Positions 54,976 to 64,000 of a DNA stretch of 64,000 nucleotides are shown here, in pieces. How positions within the stretch are numbered: the first letter of the stretch is position 1; each line of letters starts with the position of its first letter. The stretch spans positions 930,001 through 994,000 of the forward strand of contig NZ_JACHNY010000001.1 in assembly GCF_014199625.1 (NCBI RefSeq), given 5' to 3'. Origin of the DNA: Sphingomonas abaci (GTDB taxonomy: Bacteria > Pseudomonadota > Alphaproteobacteria > Sphingomonadales > Sphingomonadaceae). The translations under genes were made by a program, and so were the position numbers. Below the pieces are notes generated by a model. The model did no database searches. It was not told the DNA's origin and saw only the letters and a program-made list of their open reading frames with translations.

Positions 54976-55791
54976 TCAGCCCCGCTGGCAGCGCGGACAC
55001 CAGAAGGTGGAGCGACCCGATTCGGTTCGCCGCCGGACCGGCCCGCCGCAGGCGCAGGGTTCGTCCTCGCGGCCATAGACCAGGAACTGCTTGGAGAAAT
55101 AGCCGAGTTCGCCGTCCGGCGCGGCGAAGTCGCGCAAGGTCGAGCCCCCGGCCGCGATCGCCGATTCGAGCACCGCGCGGATCGCCGCGACCAGCCGTTC
55201 GAGTCGGGGCAGCGCGATCCGGCCGGCCTCGCGCGACGGGGCGATTCGCGCCATGTGCAGCGCCTCGCACACATAGATGTTGCCCAGGCCGGCGACGATC
55301 CGCTGGTCGAGCAGCATCGCCTTGATCGGCGCGGACCGCCCCTCCAGCGCCCGCAGCAGATAGTCGGCCGTGAGGCCCGGCCCCAGCGGCTCGGGCCCCA
55401 TCGCCAGGAACGCCGGGTAGGCTTCGACCCCGGCGGTCGGCACCAGGTCGATGAAGCCGAATCGCCGCGGGTCGTTCAGCGTCAGCCGCCGCCCCGCCTC
55501 GGTCTCGATCAGCAGATGGTCGTGCGCCAGCGATTCGGCCGGGTCGACCCGCCAGCGGCCCGACATGCCCAGATGGAAGATCATCGTGTCGCCGCGATCG
55601 GTATCGACCAGCCCGTATTTGGCGCGCCGCCCGAGCGCGGTGACCACCGCGCCCTGCATCCGCTGGCGCAGGTCGAGGGGGATCGCCTTGCGCAGGTCGG
55701 CGCGGCGCGGCTCGACCAGGCGCAGCCGCTGCCCGGCGAGGACGGGGGTGAGGCCACGCACGGTGGTCTCGACTTCGGGAAGTTCTGGCAC
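54976..55791 (-). CDS. mutM: Formamidopyrimidine-DNA glycosylase (Fpg)
   Basis: A 271-residue bifunctional glycosylase/AP lyase that removes 8-oxoguanine and FapyG. The catalytic N terminus is PELPEVET (Pro2, Glu3), and Lys is present in GRRAKYGLV. The H2TH helix includes IVAGLGNIYVCEAL and the zinc finger has CACGG and CPRCQ. It is divergent from ubiE across 55 bp. Confidence 0.97.
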   Translation of the reverse strand: MPELPEVETTVRGLTPVLAGQRLRLVEPRRADLRKAIPLDLRQRMQGAVVTALGRRAKYGLVDTDRGDTMIFHLGMSGRWRVDPAESLAHDHLLIETEAGRRLTLNDPRRFGFIDLVPTAGVEAYPAFLAMGPEPLGPGLTADYLLRALEGRSAPIKAMLLDQRIVAGLGNIYVCEALHMARIAPSREAGRIALPRLERLVAAIRAVLESAIAAGGSTLRDFAAPDGELGYFSKQFLVYGREDEPCACGGPVRRRTESGRSTFWCPRCQRG

Positions 55792-55846
55792 GGCGATCAG
55801 CTAGGTAGCGTTTGCCCCTGCCACAAGCGCCCGCTAGGGCGTACGC

Positions 55847-56578
55847 ATGACCGATACAGTCTCCTTCGGCTACGAAGACGTCGCTCCCGAGGAAAAGACC
55901 CGCCGGGTCGGTGGCGTGTTCGCCAGCGTCGCCAAGAACTACGATCTGATGAACGACGCCATGTCGGGCGGGATGCACCGCCTGTGGAAGGATCGATTCG
56001 TCCGCCGGGTGAAGCCCCGGCGCGGCGAGCAGATCCTCGACATGGCCGGCGGCACCGGCGACATCGCCTTCCGCCTGGCGGAAAGCGGCGCGTCGATCAC
56101 CGTCGCCGACATCAATCCGGCGATGCTGGAGGTCGGGATGGAGCGCGCGCAGAAGCGTGGCATCGACGGCCTGGTCTGGACCGAGGCCAACGCCGAGGTG
56201 CTGACCTTCCCCGACCGGTTCTTCGACGCCTATACGATCGCCTTCGGCATCCGCAACGTGACCGACATCCCCAAGGCGCTGCGCGAGGCGCACCGGGTGC
56301 TGCGGCGGGGCGGCCGCTTCTTCTGCCTGGAATTCTCGACGGTCGAATGGCCGGGCTTCGCCGAGGTCTATGACGCCTATTCGCATCATCTGGTGCCCAA
56401 GCTGGGGCAGATGCTGGCGGGCGATGCCGACAGCTACAAATATCTCATCGAGTCGATCCGCCGCTTCCCGCCCATGCCGCGCTTCGAGGCGATGATCGGC
56501 GAGGCCGGCTTCGTGAACACGCGGGTCGAGCCGATCATGGGCGGGCTGGTCGCCATCCATTCCGGCTGGAAGATCTGA
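55847..56578 (+). CDS. ubiE: UbiE C-methyltransferase
   Basis: A 243-residue SAM-dependent methyltransferase of ubiquinone and menaquinone synthesis. SAM motif I reads ILDMAGGTGDIAFRLAE; TIAFGIRNVTD and VLRRGGRFFCLEFS are the UbiE signatures. It starts within 60 bp of the divergent mutM and is followed by ubiB after 7 bp, a common pairing. Confidence 0.96.
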   Translation: MTDTVSFGYEDVAPEEKTRRVGGVFASVAKNYDLMNDAMSGGMHRLWKDRFVRRVKPRRGEQILDMAGGTGDIAFRLAESGASITVADINPAMLEVGMERAQKRGIDGLVWTEANAEVLTFPDRFFDAYTIAFGIRNVTDIPKALREAHRVLRRGGRFFCLEFSTVEWPGFAEVYDAYSHHLVPKLGQMLAGDADSYKYLIESIRRFPPMPRFEAMIGEAGFVNTRVEPIMGGLVAIHSGWKI

Positions 56579-56585
56579 CGCCCTC

Positions 56586-58121
56586 GTGACCTCCCCGATC
56601 GTCCATGGCTGGCGGCTCTTCCGATGGGGCCGCATCCTCGCCCGGCACGGCGCGCTGCGCGGGATCGAGCGCGACCCCAACGCCCCCGCGCCGGTCCGCC
56701 GGCTGGCGCGGGTCGCGCGGTTCGGCGCGCGCCTGCCCGCGACCCCGCGCTATGCCGACGCCTTCCAGGATATCGGCCCGGCCGCGATCAAGCTGGGTCA
56801 GACGCTCGCCACCCGCCCCGACCTGGTCGGCGAGGATGCGGCGCAGGACCTGCTGCGCCTGCAGGACCAGCTGCCCGCCGTCCCCTATGACACGATCCAT
56901 GCCGCGATCCGCACCAGCCTGGGCCGCGACCCGGCCGCGCTGTTCGCGCGGATCGAGGAGACCCCGGTCGGCGCGGCGTCGATCGCGCAGGTCCACCGCG
57001 CCGTCACCACCGACGGGCGGCAGGTCGCGGTCAAGGTGCTGCGCCCCGGCGTCGAGGAGGATTTCGCCCGCGCCATCGACACCTATCAATGGGCGGCGGC
57101 GCAGCTCGAAGGGATGAGCGTCGAGGCCCGGCGCCTCCGTCCGCGCCTGACCATCGAGAACTTCCGGCGCTGGACGCTGCGCGAGCTCAATTTCCGGCGC
57201 GAGGCGGCCTCGGCGTCCGAACTGGCCGAGGCGATGACGGCGGAGCCGGACTTCGTCGTCCCCGCCATCGACTGGGCCCGGTCCACCGCCAAGGTGCTGA
57301 CAGTCGAGTGGATCGACGGCATCAAGCTGTCCGATCGCGCTTCCCTGGTCGCCGCCGGCTACGACCTGCCCAGGCTGGCCGAGACGCTGGTCCGCGCCTT
57401 CCTGCGCCAGGCGATCGCCGAGGGATTTTTCCATGCCGACATGCACCAGGGGAATCTGTTCGCCCTGCCCGGCAACAGGATCGCCGCGATCGATTTCGGC
57501 ATCATGGGCCGGATCGACCGGCGCGCGCGCGTCTGGCTGGCGGAGATCCTCTACGGGCTGATCACCGGCAACTACAAGCGCGTGGCCGAAATCCATTTCG
57601 AGGCGGGCTATGTGCCCGCGCACCACAACGTCGCCGAGTTCGCCACCGCGCTGCGCGCGGTGGGCGAGCCGATGCGCGGCCTGCCGGTCAAGGACATGTC
57701 GATCGGCATGATGCTCGACGGGCTGTTCTCGATCACCCGCGATTTCGACATGGTGACCCAGCCGCACCTGCTGCTGCTCCAGAAGACGATGGTGATGGTG
57801 GAGGGCGTGGCGACCAGCCTCGACCCCGACATCAACCTGTGGGATTCGGCCGCTCCCTTCGTGCGCGAGTGGATTCGAACCGAATTGGGGCCGGAGGCGG
57901 CGATCGCCGACCGGCTGATCCTCGACCTGCGGACGCTGGCGGGCGTGCCCGAGCTGGTCCGCCGGATCGAGGCGCGCTTCCCCGCGCCCGGCGGCGAGCC
58001 GCCTGCGCCCCCCTTGCGCGAGATCGAGGTGGTGCGGATCGGCGGCGGCTGGCGGTATGCCGTCACCGCCGCCCTGGCGGCGGCGGCCGGGGTGGCCGCG
58101 ACGCTGGCGGTGCTGCACTAG
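56586..58121 (+). CDS. ubiB: UbiB atypical kinase of ubiquinone biosynthesis
   Basis: A 511-residue ABC1/ADCK-like protein. The family KxGQ motif is KLGQTLATRPD, ATP-binding Lys lies in VAVKVLRPG, the catalytic loop is FFHADMHQGNLF and the metal loop IAAIDFGIMG. A hydrophobic C-terminal helix anchors it to the membrane. Starts with GTG at 56586. It supports the membrane-associated steps of ubiquinone synthesis with UbiE upstream. Confidence 0.95.
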   Translation: MTSPIVHGWRLFRWGRILARHGALRGIERDPNAPAPVRRLARVARFGARLPATPRYADAFQDIGPAAIKLGQTLATRPDLVGEDAAQDLLRLQDQLPAVPYDTIHAAIRTSLGRDPAALFARIEETPVGAASIAQVHRAVTTDGRQVAVKVLRPGVEEDFARAIDTYQWAAAQLEGMSVEARRLRPRLTIENFRRWTLRELNFRREAASASELAEAMTAEPDFVVPAIDWARSTAKVLTVEWIDGIKLSDRASLVAAGYDLPRLAETLVRAFLRQAIAEGFFHADMHQGNLFALPGNRIAAIDFGIMGRIDRRARVWLAEILYGLITGNYKRVAEIHFEAGYVPAHHNVAEFATALRAVGEPMRGLPVKDMSIGMMLDGLFSITRDFDMVTQPHLLLLQKTMVMVEGVATSLDPDINLWDSAAPFVREWIRTELGPEAAIADRLILDLRTLAGVPELVRRIEARFPAPGGEPPAPPLREIEVVRIGGGWRYAVTAALAAAAGVAATLAVLH

Positions 58122-58128
58122 GGCCAGC

Positions 58129-59223
58129 ATGCGTCGCGCGGCCCCTCCGCTGCTCCTGTCGATCCCGACCCGTTATGCGGGCCTGGCCCAGCGCCGCGCG
58201 CAGGTGCTGCTGGCGCTACTCGCGCTGGCGGCGCTGCTGCTGCTCGCCTGGTCGGGGGTGCAGCCGGCCCAGCCTGGGGATGGCGGCGCGGTGGCGTTGG
58301 CTTCGACCATCGTCGAGAATATCCGTCATGGCGGCACCTATTATCCGATTGCGGCCGATGCGCTGCGCAGCGCCGGCCTGCCGCTCCGCCCGTTCACCGC
58401 CTTTGCGCTGCCGACGCTGCCGATCGTCGCCGCCGCCGTGTCGCCGCGCCTGTTCGCGGGGTTGCTGGCGCTGCTGGCGGTCGCGGTGGGCGTCGCCGCC
58501 TGGGCCCGGCTGCGGCCATGGCTGGGCCGGCGCCGGATCGCGGCGCTGCTGCTGGGCGCGACGCTGGCCGCCGGCCTGATACCCGCCGCCCCCCTCGCGC
58601 TGGCGTTGCTGCCCGAGATCTGGGCGGGACTGCTCCTCGCCCTGGCGCTGCTCGTCCGCCGACCCGGCCACTGGGTCGAGGCCGCCGCGCTCGGCCTCGC
58701 CGCCGCCCTGCTCAGCGAGGCCGCGGCGCCCGCCCTGCTGCTGATGGCGGCGCTGGCCTGGCGCGACGGCGACCGGCGCGAGGCGATCGGCTGGGCACTG
58801 GCGCTGGGCCTGTTCATGGTCGTGCTCGGCGTCCACGCCCAGGCGGTCGCGCGGCTGCTCCGCGAGTCGGACCTGGCGGGCGCGACCGGGCCGGGCCTGG
58901 CCGGACCCGCTTACGCGATCCGCGCGCTGGCCGCGGTGACGGCGGCGGCGGGCCTGCCCGCCGGCGCGGCGGCGCTGCTGATGCTGCTGGCGCTGTTTGG
59001 CTGGACCGCCCTTCCCGATCCGCTGGCCGGGCGGATCGCGGCGGTCCTGATCCTCTATGCCGCGATGCTGGCGCTGGTGGCGCGGGTCGGGCAGGTCGAG
59101 GCGGCGGCGGTCGCCGCGCCGCTCGCGCTCGCCGGGCTGGTCTTCGCGGCGGACGGCCTGCGCGACCTGGTGCTGGCGGCGCTCGACGGGCGGCGAATCA
59201 CGGTGAAAAGGGTGGTGCGATGA
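58129..59223 (+). CDS. Hypothetical polytopic membrane protein
   Basis: A 364-residue, very Ala/Leu-rich protein with about nine hydrophobic segments. A non-membrane stretch lies at residues about 50-85 and contains TIVENIRHGGTYYPIA, which resembles the periplasmic start of glycosyltransferase-39-like or O-antigen-ligase-like proteins, but that is weak. It overlaps coaBC by ATGA and follows ubiB by 7 bp. I do not recognise the family. Confidence 0.75.
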   Translation: MRRAAPPLLLSIPTRYAGLAQRRAQVLLALLALAALLLLAWSGVQPAQPGDGGAVALASTIVENIRHGGTYYPIAADALRSAGLPLRPFTAFALPTLPIVAAAVSPRLFAGLLALLAVAVGVAAWARLRPWLGRRRIAALLLGATLAAGLIPAAPLALALLPEIWAGLLLALALLVRRPGHWVEAAALGLAAALLSEAAAPALLLMAALAWRDGDRREAIGWALALGLFMVVLGVHAQAVARLLRESDLAGATGPGLAGPAYAIRALAAVTAAAGLPAGAAALLMLLALFGWTALPDPLAGRIAAVLILYAAMLALVARVGQVEAAAVAAPLALAGLVFAADGLRDLVLAALDGRRITVKRVVR

Positions 59224-60413
59224 CACGCGTCCTGCTGATCGTCGGCGGCGGCATCGCCGCCTACAAGGCCTGCGAGCTGATCCGCCTGCTGCGCCGCGCC
59301 GGACACGGCGTCCGCTGCGTACTGACCGAGGGCGGCAGCCATTTCGTCACGCCGATGACGCTCGCCGCCCTGTCCGGCGACCAGGTCTATACCAGCCTTT
59401 GGGACCTGAAGGACGAGGCGGAGATGGGCCATATCCAGCTCAGCCGCGAGGCGGACCTGATCGTCGTCGCCCCCGCCACCGCCGACCTGATGGCGCGCAT
59501 GGCCGCGGGCCAGGCCAACGACCTGGCCACCACCCTGCTGCTCGCCACCGACGCACCGGTGCTGGCGGTGCCGGCGATGAACGTGCGGATGTGGCTGCAC
59601 CCCGCCACGCAGCGCAACGTCGCTCGGCTGCGCGGCGACGGCGTGACGGTGATGGAGCCCGATTCGGGCGACATGGCCTGTGGCGAATATGGTCCCGGCC
59701 GCCTGCCCGAGCCGGTCGCCATCCTCGCCGCGATCGAGGCCGCGTCGCGGTCGCCCGGCCCCACCGACCGGCCGCTCGCCGGCCGCCATGTCCTGGTCAC
59801 CGCCGGTCCGACGCACGAGCCGATCGACCCGGTCCGCTATCTCGCGAACCGATCCTCGGGGAAACAGGGCTTCGCGATCGCCGGGGCGCTCGCCGGTCTG
59901 GGCGCGCGGGTGACGCTGATCGCCGGCCCGGTGACGCTGCCGACGCCACCCGGCGTCGACCGTTACGATGTCGAGACCGCGCGCCAGATGGCCGATTCGG
60001 TGGCGGCGGCGCTGCCGGCCGATGCGGCGGTGATGGTCGCGGCGGTCGCCGACTGGCATGTCGCGCCCGCGACCCAGAAGGTGAAGAAGGGCGCGGCGCC
60101 ACCCGCCTTGGTCCTGCACGAGAATCCCGACATCTTGGCGACGCTGTCCCGCGCGCCCGACCGGCCGGCGCTGGTCGTCGGTTTCGCGGCGGAGACCGAA
60201 CGGGTCGTCGATCACGCCCGCGCCAAGCTGGCGCGCAAGGGCTGCGACTGGATCGTCGCCAATGACGTGTCGGGCGACGTGATGGGCGGGGATTCGAACA
60301 CGGTCCATCTGGTGACGCCGACCGGTGTCGAGGACTGGCCCCGCGCCGGCAAGGGCGAGGTCGCCCGCCGACTCGCGCTCCGCATCGCCGAGCGGCTAAG
60401 GGGGGAGGCATGA
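59220..60413 (+). CDS. coaBC: CoaBC phosphopantothenoylcysteine synthetase/decarboxylase
   Basis: A 397-residue bifunctional enzyme. The N-terminal flavin domain (CoaC) begins [17 protein letters not shown] and has PAMNVRMW and the [11 protein letters not shown] lid. The C-terminal domain (CoaB) starts near [18 protein letters not shown] with SSGKQG. It makes 4'-phosphopantetheine for coenzyme A. The ATG at 59220 shares ATGA with the upstream gene and its stop does so with dut. Confidence 0.97.
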   Translation: MTRVLLIVGGGIAAYKACELIRLLRRAGHGVRCVLTEGGSHFVTPMTLAALSGDQVYTSLWDLKDEAEMGHIQLSREADLIVVAPATADLMARMAAGQANDLATTLLLATDAPVLAVPAMNVRMWLHPATQRNVARLRGDGVTVMEPDSGDMACGEYGPGRLPEPVAILAAIEAASRSPGPTDRPLAGRHVLVTAGPTHEPIDPVRYLANRSSGKQGFAIAGALAGLGARVTLIAGPVTLPTPPGVDRYDVETARQMADSVAAALPADAAVMVAAVADWHVAPATQKVKKGAAPPALVLHENPDILATLSRAPDRPALVVGFAAETERVVDHARAKLARKGCDWIVANDVSGDVMGGDSNTVHLVTPTGVEDWPRAGKGEVARRLALRIAERLRGEA

Positions 60414-60871
60414 TGACCGCGCCCGCCCCCCTTCCTATCGCCATCCGACGCCTGCCGCATGGCGCCGGCCTGCCGCTGCCCGCCTATGCGACCGCCGGGG
60501 CGGCGGGGCTGGACGTGGTCGCGGCCGAGTCGCTGCTGCTGGCCCCCGGCGCGCGCCATGCGGTCGCCACCGGCTTCGCGCTCGCCATCCCCGAAGGCTA
60601 TGAGGTGCAGGTGCGCCCGCGGTCCGGCCTGGCGCTGAAACATGGCGTCACCTGCCTCAACACACCGGGCACGATCGATTCGGATTATCGCGGCGAAGTG
60701 AAGGTCATCCTGGCCAATCTGGGCGATGCGCCCTTCCCGATCGCGATCGGCGACCGGATCGCGCAGCTGGTGCCGGCGGTCGTGCAGCGCGCGACGCTGG
60801 TCGAGGCGGAGGTGCTGGACGAGACCGCGCGCGGCGATGGCGGCTTCGGCTCCACGGGTGTGCGGTGTTGA
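60410..60871 (+). CDS. dut: Deoxyuridine 5'-triphosphate nucleotidohydrolase
   Basis: A 153-residue trimeric dUTPase that keeps uracil out of DNA. All five motifs are present: [37 protein letters not shown] and GDGGFGSTG at the C terminus. The ATG at 60410 overlaps the coaBC stop; a second ATG follows at once. The coaBC-dut pairing is widespread. Confidence 0.97.
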   Translation: MMTAPAPLPIAIRRLPHGAGLPLPAYATAGAAGLDVVAAESLLLAPGARHAVATGFALAIPEGYEVQVRPRSGLALKHGVTCLNTPGTIDSDYRGEVKVILANLGDAPFPIAIGDRIAQLVPAVVQRATLVEAEVLDETARGDGGFGSTGVRC

Positions 60872-61248
60872 ACGCGCTGCTCCTGGCACAGGCGGTGGCG
60901 ACGGCGACGCCGCCGCTCCCGCACGACTGGAGCGCATTGCCGGCCTTCCCGGCCGATATCGCGGTGTCGGCCGGCGCGGTCACCTATGTCCGGGCGCAGG
61001 TCCGGGACGGGCATTGCACCCCTGCCCCCTCGCCGATCCCGGCTTCCGCCCGGACGCTGGTGGTCCCCGTCGCGGTGCTGGTCGGTCCCCAGGGCAGCAT
61101 CCGCCAGATCGTTCCCCAGGCGATCGATTGCCCATCTGTCGAACAATATACGGTCGGCTTCCTGCTGTCGGCGACGCGCCATCCCGCCTGGTGGACGACA
61201 CCGCCTGCCCCTGGTTGGTACAAGCTGACCCCGACCTATCGCTGGTAG
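60865..61248 (+). CDS. Hypothetical protein (127 aa)
   Basis: A 127-residue protein of unknown family. It begins with a GTG overlapping the dut stop, has a short hydrophobic N terminus ([16 protein letters not shown], perhaps a signal peptide), a beta-rich middle ([18 protein letters not shown]) and ends [10 protein letters not shown]. The VxVLVGPxGSI strand pattern recalls TonB C-terminal domains, but only weakly. It is probably co-transcribed with dut. Confidence 0.65.
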   Translation: MLNALLLAQAVATATPPLPHDWSALPAFPADIAVSAGAVTYVRAQVRDGHCTPAPSPIPASARTLVVPVAVLVGPQGSIRQIVPQAIDCPSVEQYTVGFLLSATRHPAWWTTPPAPGWYKLTPTYRW

Positions 61249-61465
61249 CGGCGATCATATCGGCTCATAGGAAGGGCAAAGCGCCTTTTAGCCGTAAATC
61301 CTGTCTTCCACTCCACTGGCTTGCTGGGCTAGAGCGCTATGGCGGCCTGTGACCCTGTTGCAACGCCGCATCGGTCGCGGATGTTCTCGTGGTCGAGGAA
61401 GCTTGTCAGTTGTTCTTTCACATTTGATGTGGCAGGGCGATTGACGAACACAAAGGGAGTTCAAC

Positions 61466-61711
61466 ATGCGTCTTGGGAAGTATCTCATGGCCGCCGCGGC
61501 CGCCACGATGGCGGTTGCTCCGGCTGTCGCCGCTCCGGCGAACCCGGCTGCGAGCCTGTCGGTTGCCAAGTCGGCTCGCGCCGCTTCGGTTTCGGGCAAG
61601 AAGAACGAGCTGGCCGGTGGCGGCATCATCGTCGCCGTCCTGGCGGCGGCGGCTGTTGTCGCGGGCATCGTGGTCGTTGCCGACAGCGATGACAACTCGG
61701 ACAGCAACTGA
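61466..61711 (+). CDS. Small exported or membrane protein (81 aa)
   Basis: An 81-residue protein with a clear signal peptide (KYLMAAAAATMAVAPAVAAP), a short polar stretch and one C-terminal membrane helix (GGGIIVAVLAAAAVVAGIVVVA) before an Asp/Ser tail. AAGGGAG precedes the ATG. It stands alone, followed by a terminator, so it may be independently and strongly expressed. The 61249-61465 leader holds its promoter. Function unknown. Confidence 0.72.
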   Translation: MRLGKYLMAAAAATMAVAPAVAAPANPAASLSVAKSARAASVSGKKNELAGGGIIVAVLAAAAVVAGIVVVADSDDNSDSN

Positions 61712-61733
61712 GCCTCGGCTACAGTTTCGGGAA

Positions 61734-61760
61734 ATAGCGGTCTTCGGGCCGCTATTTTTT
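61734..61760 (+). terminator. Rho-independent terminator after the 81-aa gene
   Basis: ATAGCGG, a TCTTCGGG loop and CCGCTAT form a stem followed by TTTTTTT at 61752-61761. It lies about 22 bp beyond the stop of the small exported protein. Confidence 0.88.
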
Positions 61761-61833
61761 TGCCTGGCGTCCGGCCCGGCGAACACGTCCCACCGGCATT
61801 TGCGGACCGGCGGCGGAGGCGTATAGCCGCCCC

Positions 61834-62598
61834 ATGTTGTCCGACTTGGAACTGGAGCGTTACGCCCGCCACATCGTGCTGCACGCGATCGGCGGCAGCG
61901 GGCAGATACGGTTGCGCGAGGCGACGGTCGTGCTGGTCGGCGTCGGCGGCATCGGCTCCCCTGCGCTGCAATACCTCGCCGCCGCGGGCATCGGCCGGAT
62001 CGTCGCGGTCGACGACGACGTGGTCGACCTGTCCAATCTCCAGCGCCAGACGATCTTCTCCACCGACGATCGCGGCTATGCCAAGGCGCTGGCCGGCGCG
62101 GCGCGCGCACGGGCCATCAACCCGCATGTCGAGATCCTGCCCCACCGCCTGCGCCTCGATTCGCGCAACATCGCCGCGACGATCGCCGGCGCCGACGCGG
62201 TGCTGGACGGCTGCGACAACTTCGCCACCCGGCTGTTGGTGGCCGATGCGTGCCACCAGGCACGAATTCCGCTGGTCTCCGCCGCTGTCGACCAGTTCGA
62301 GGGCCAGCTCGCCACCTATCGCGGCTGGGAGGCGGGGCGGCCCTGCTACCGCTGCTTCGTGGGCGATTCGCCCGAACGGCCGGGCCGCTCCTGCGCCGAT
62401 GCCGGGATATTGGGGCCGGTGACCGGCGTGATCGGCAGCCTGGCCGCGCTGGAGGTGATTCGCGTCATCGCGCCCTTCGGCGACGATCCGGCGGGCACGG
62501 TCCTCCTCGCCGATCTGCTCAGCCTGCGCTTCCGCTCCGTCCGCTTGCCCAAGGACCCGGGCTGCACGACCTGTGGCGGCGCTCAGACGTCGGCATAG
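61834..62598 (+). CDS. moeB: MoeB/ThiF-type sulfur-carrier adenylyltransferase
   Basis: A 254-residue HesA/MoeB/ThiF protein that adenylates the C terminus of a sulfur carrier such as MoaD or ThiS. It shows VVLVGVGGIGSPAL, DDDVVDLSNLQRQ, VLDGCDNFATR and two CxxC zinc pairs (CYRC, CTTC). This is a chromosomal housekeeping E1 relative, unlinked to the E1-like gene in the transposon. The 3' end overlaps the convergent epimerase gene by 16 bp. Confidence 0.92.
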   Translation: MLSDLELERYARHIVLHAIGGSGQIRLREATVVLVGVGGIGSPALQYLAAAGIGRIVAVDDDVVDLSNLQRQTIFSTDDRGYAKALAGAARARAINPHVEILPHRLRLDSRNIAATIAGADAVLDGCDNFATRLLVADACHQARIPLVSAAVDQFEGQLATYRGWEAGRPCYRCFVGDSPERPGRSCADAGILGPVTGVIGSLAALEVIRVIAPFGDDPAGTVLLADLLSLRFRSVRLPKDPGCTTCGGAQTSA

Positions 62599-63584
62599 TC
62601 CCGGTACCAGCGCACGAAGCGCGGCACGCCCAGCTCGATCCCGGTTACCGGCGCGAAACCCAGGTCGCGCGCGGCGTCGCCGATATCGGCAAAGGTGGCC
62701 GGCACGTCGCCCGGCTGCATCGGCTGGAGATCGCGAATCGCGGGCACGCCGCACGCCGCCTCGACCAGGTCGATCAGCCGGCCGAGCGGCTCCGCCCGGT
62801 GGTTGCCGAGATTGTACAGGGCATGGGGACCGATCGACCCGCCCGGCTTCGCCCGGCCGTCATCCGCGGGCGGGCGATCAAGCGCCGCCACCACGCCGGT
62901 GACGATATCGTCGACATAGGTGAAGTCGCGCTCCATCCGCCCTTCGTTGAAGACGCGGATCGGCTCGCCCGCCAGGATCGCCCGGGTGAAGAGCCACACA
63001 GCCATGTCCGGCCGGCCCCAAGGCCCATAGACGGTGAAGAAGCGCAGTCCCGTCGCCGGCACCCGATAGAGATGCGCATAGCTTTCCGTCATCAGCTCGT
63101 CCGCCTTCTTGGTGGCGGCATAGAGCGAGACGGGATGGTCGACCGCGTCGCCGACCCGGAAGGGCAGGCTGACATTGCCGCCATAGACGGACGAGGAGGA
63201 GGCGTAGACCAGATGGCGTACGCGGCGCTGCCGCGCCAGCTCCAGCATCGCCAGGTGCCCGACCAGATTGGCGCGCGCATAGGCCATCGGATGGTCAATC
63301 GAATGCCGCACGCCCGGCTGCGCGCCAAGATGGACAATCCGGTCGAACGTCTCGCCCGCCAGCGCCTCGGCCAGCGCCCGGTCGTCGGCGAAATCGACCG
63401 GCAGCATCGTCACCCGCTCGCCATGCCGGGCGGCGAGATCGGCGACCCGCGCCCGTTTCAGGCGCGGATCGTAATAGGCATTGAAGTCGTCGATTCCGAT
63501 CACCCGCTCGCCCCGCGCCGCCAAGCGATCGGCGACGTGATAGCCGATGAAGCCGGCCGCGCCGGTGACCAGGACCGCGCTCAT
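62583..63584 (-). CDS. NAD-dependent sugar epimerase (UDP-glucuronate 4-epimerase-like)
   Basis: A 333-residue extended SDR. NAD motif TGAAGFIGYHVAD, catalytic YAATKK (Tyr-x3-Lys) and SSSSVYGGN support a nucleotide-sugar epimerase; FFTVYGPWGRPDMA is typical of UDP-glucuronate 4-epimerases. The ATG at 63584 overlaps the galU stop (ATGA). Together with galU it supplies UDP-sugars for surface polysaccharide. Confidence 0.88.
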   Translation of the reverse strand: MSAVLVTGAAGFIGYHVADRLAARGERVIGIDDFNAYYDPRLKRARVADLAARHGERVTMLPVDFADDRALAEALAGETFDRIVHLGAQPGVRHSIDHPMAYARANLVGHLAMLELARQRRVRHLVYASSSSVYGGNVSLPFRVGDAVDHPVSLYAATKKADELMTESYAHLYRVPATGLRFFTVYGPWGRPDMAVWLFTRAILAGEPIRVFNEGRMERDFTYVDDIVTGVVAALDRPPADDGRAKPGGSIGPHALYNLGNHRAEPLGRLIDLVEAACGVPAIRDLQPMQPGDVPATFADIGDAARDLGFAPVTGIELGVPRFVRWYRDYADV

Positions 63585-64000
63585 CCCAGCAGCGTGCGGG
63601 CGAAGTCGCGCAGCGCCGGGCCGATCTCCGGCCGCGCCAGCGCCAGCGCCAGGTTCGCCTGCGCATAGCCTGTCTTGTCGCCGCAATCGTAGCGGGTGCC
63701 GTCGAAGGTGAAGCCGTGGAAAGGCTGCCGGCCGATCAACTTGGCCATGGCGTCGGTCAGCTGGATTTCGCCACCGGCCCCCGGTTCCTGCGCGTCGAGG
63801 ATCTGCATCACCTCGGGCTGGAGAATGTACCGGCCGGGGATCATCAGGTTGGACGGCGCCTTGCCCTTCGGCTTCTCGACCAGCGCGACCACCTCGGTCA
63901 GCCGTCCGTCCGTCTTACCCGGCGAGATGATGCCATATTTGTCGGTCTCGCTGTCGGGCACTTCCAGCGCGCCGATGACGTTGCCGCCGACCTGCTCATA
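63581..64000 (-). CDS. galU: UTP-glucose-1-phosphate uridylyltransferase (C-terminal, partial)
   Basis: The last 139 residues of GalU, cut by the window edge. Recognisable are LVEKPKGKAPSNL, GRYILQPEVM, GAGGEIQLTDAM and the RYDCGDKTGYAQAN active-site end. It makes UDP-glucose from UTP and glucose-1-phosphate. It is coupled to the downstream epimerase by ATGA. Confidence 0.93.
   Translation of the reverse strand, partial: YEQVGGNVIGALEVPDSETDKYGIISPGKTDGRLTEVVALVEKPKGKAPSNLMIPGRYILQPEVMQILDAQEPGAGGEIQLTDAMAKLIGRQPFHGFTFDGTRYDCGDKTGYAQANLALALARPEIGPALRDFARTLLG

Noticed and set aside
61834..62598. MoeB-like gene as the missing partner of the Ubl system
   Set aside because: It lies 22 kb outside the transposon in core chromosome and has the normal sulfur-carrier adenylyltransferase layout.

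Overview
High-GC alphaproteobacterial chromosome, most like a sphingomonad (Sphingomonas/Sphingobium group). The assignment rests on gene order (hisG-hisD; rpmH-rnpA-yidD-yidC-engB; Tim44-like/secB; dnaA, rpsT, mutM, ubiE, ubiB, coaBC, dut), on frequent GTG/TTG starts and ATGA couplings, and on dispersed REP-type palindromes. It is inferred by reading; no database search was possible.

Layout. 1-2320: end of hisG, hisD, a tRNA-Leu(CAA), then the 3' part of comM (YifB-family AAA ATPase). 2321-39484: a 37,164-bp Tn7-like transposon sitting inside comM. Its ends begin TGT and finish ACA, carry TGAGACT repeats, and are flanked by a 5-bp duplication (CCCCC at 2316-2320 and 39485-39489). Removing the element and one duplication rejoins a 502-residue ComM in frame. 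39485-64000: the 5' part of comM, then core genes for translation, membrane insertion, cell wall, protein export, replication initiation, DNA repair, ubiquinone, coenzyme A and dUTP metabolism, ending in a partial galU.

Transposon. The left end carries a coupled tnsA-tnsB-tnsC-tniQ operon and a convergent gene that may be a diverged TnsE. The cargo looks like a defence island: a Septu-type ATPase/HNH pair; a 13-kb block with AddB-like and AddA-like helicase-nucleases facing a second operon (sigma factor, HTH protein, ImmA/IrrE-UvrD-nuclease fusion, triple ubiquitin-like protein ending in Gly-Gly, JAB protease, E1-like enzyme); a nuclease-STAND ATPase with a helical C terminus; a serine recombinase; a VapBC pair; an APH-like kinase paired with an HExxH protein; a decayed AbiJ-like gene; and at the right end a LysR regulator with NTF2-like and SDR genes.

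The most interesting part is 12197-25447. All pieces of a ubiquitin-like tagging pathway except a recognisable E2 are coupled to two helicase-nuclease machines and to a dedicated sigma factor and peptidase. I read it as one candidate DNA-surveillance or anti-phage system whose combination I do not recognise as a named system. Its unity and function are inference.
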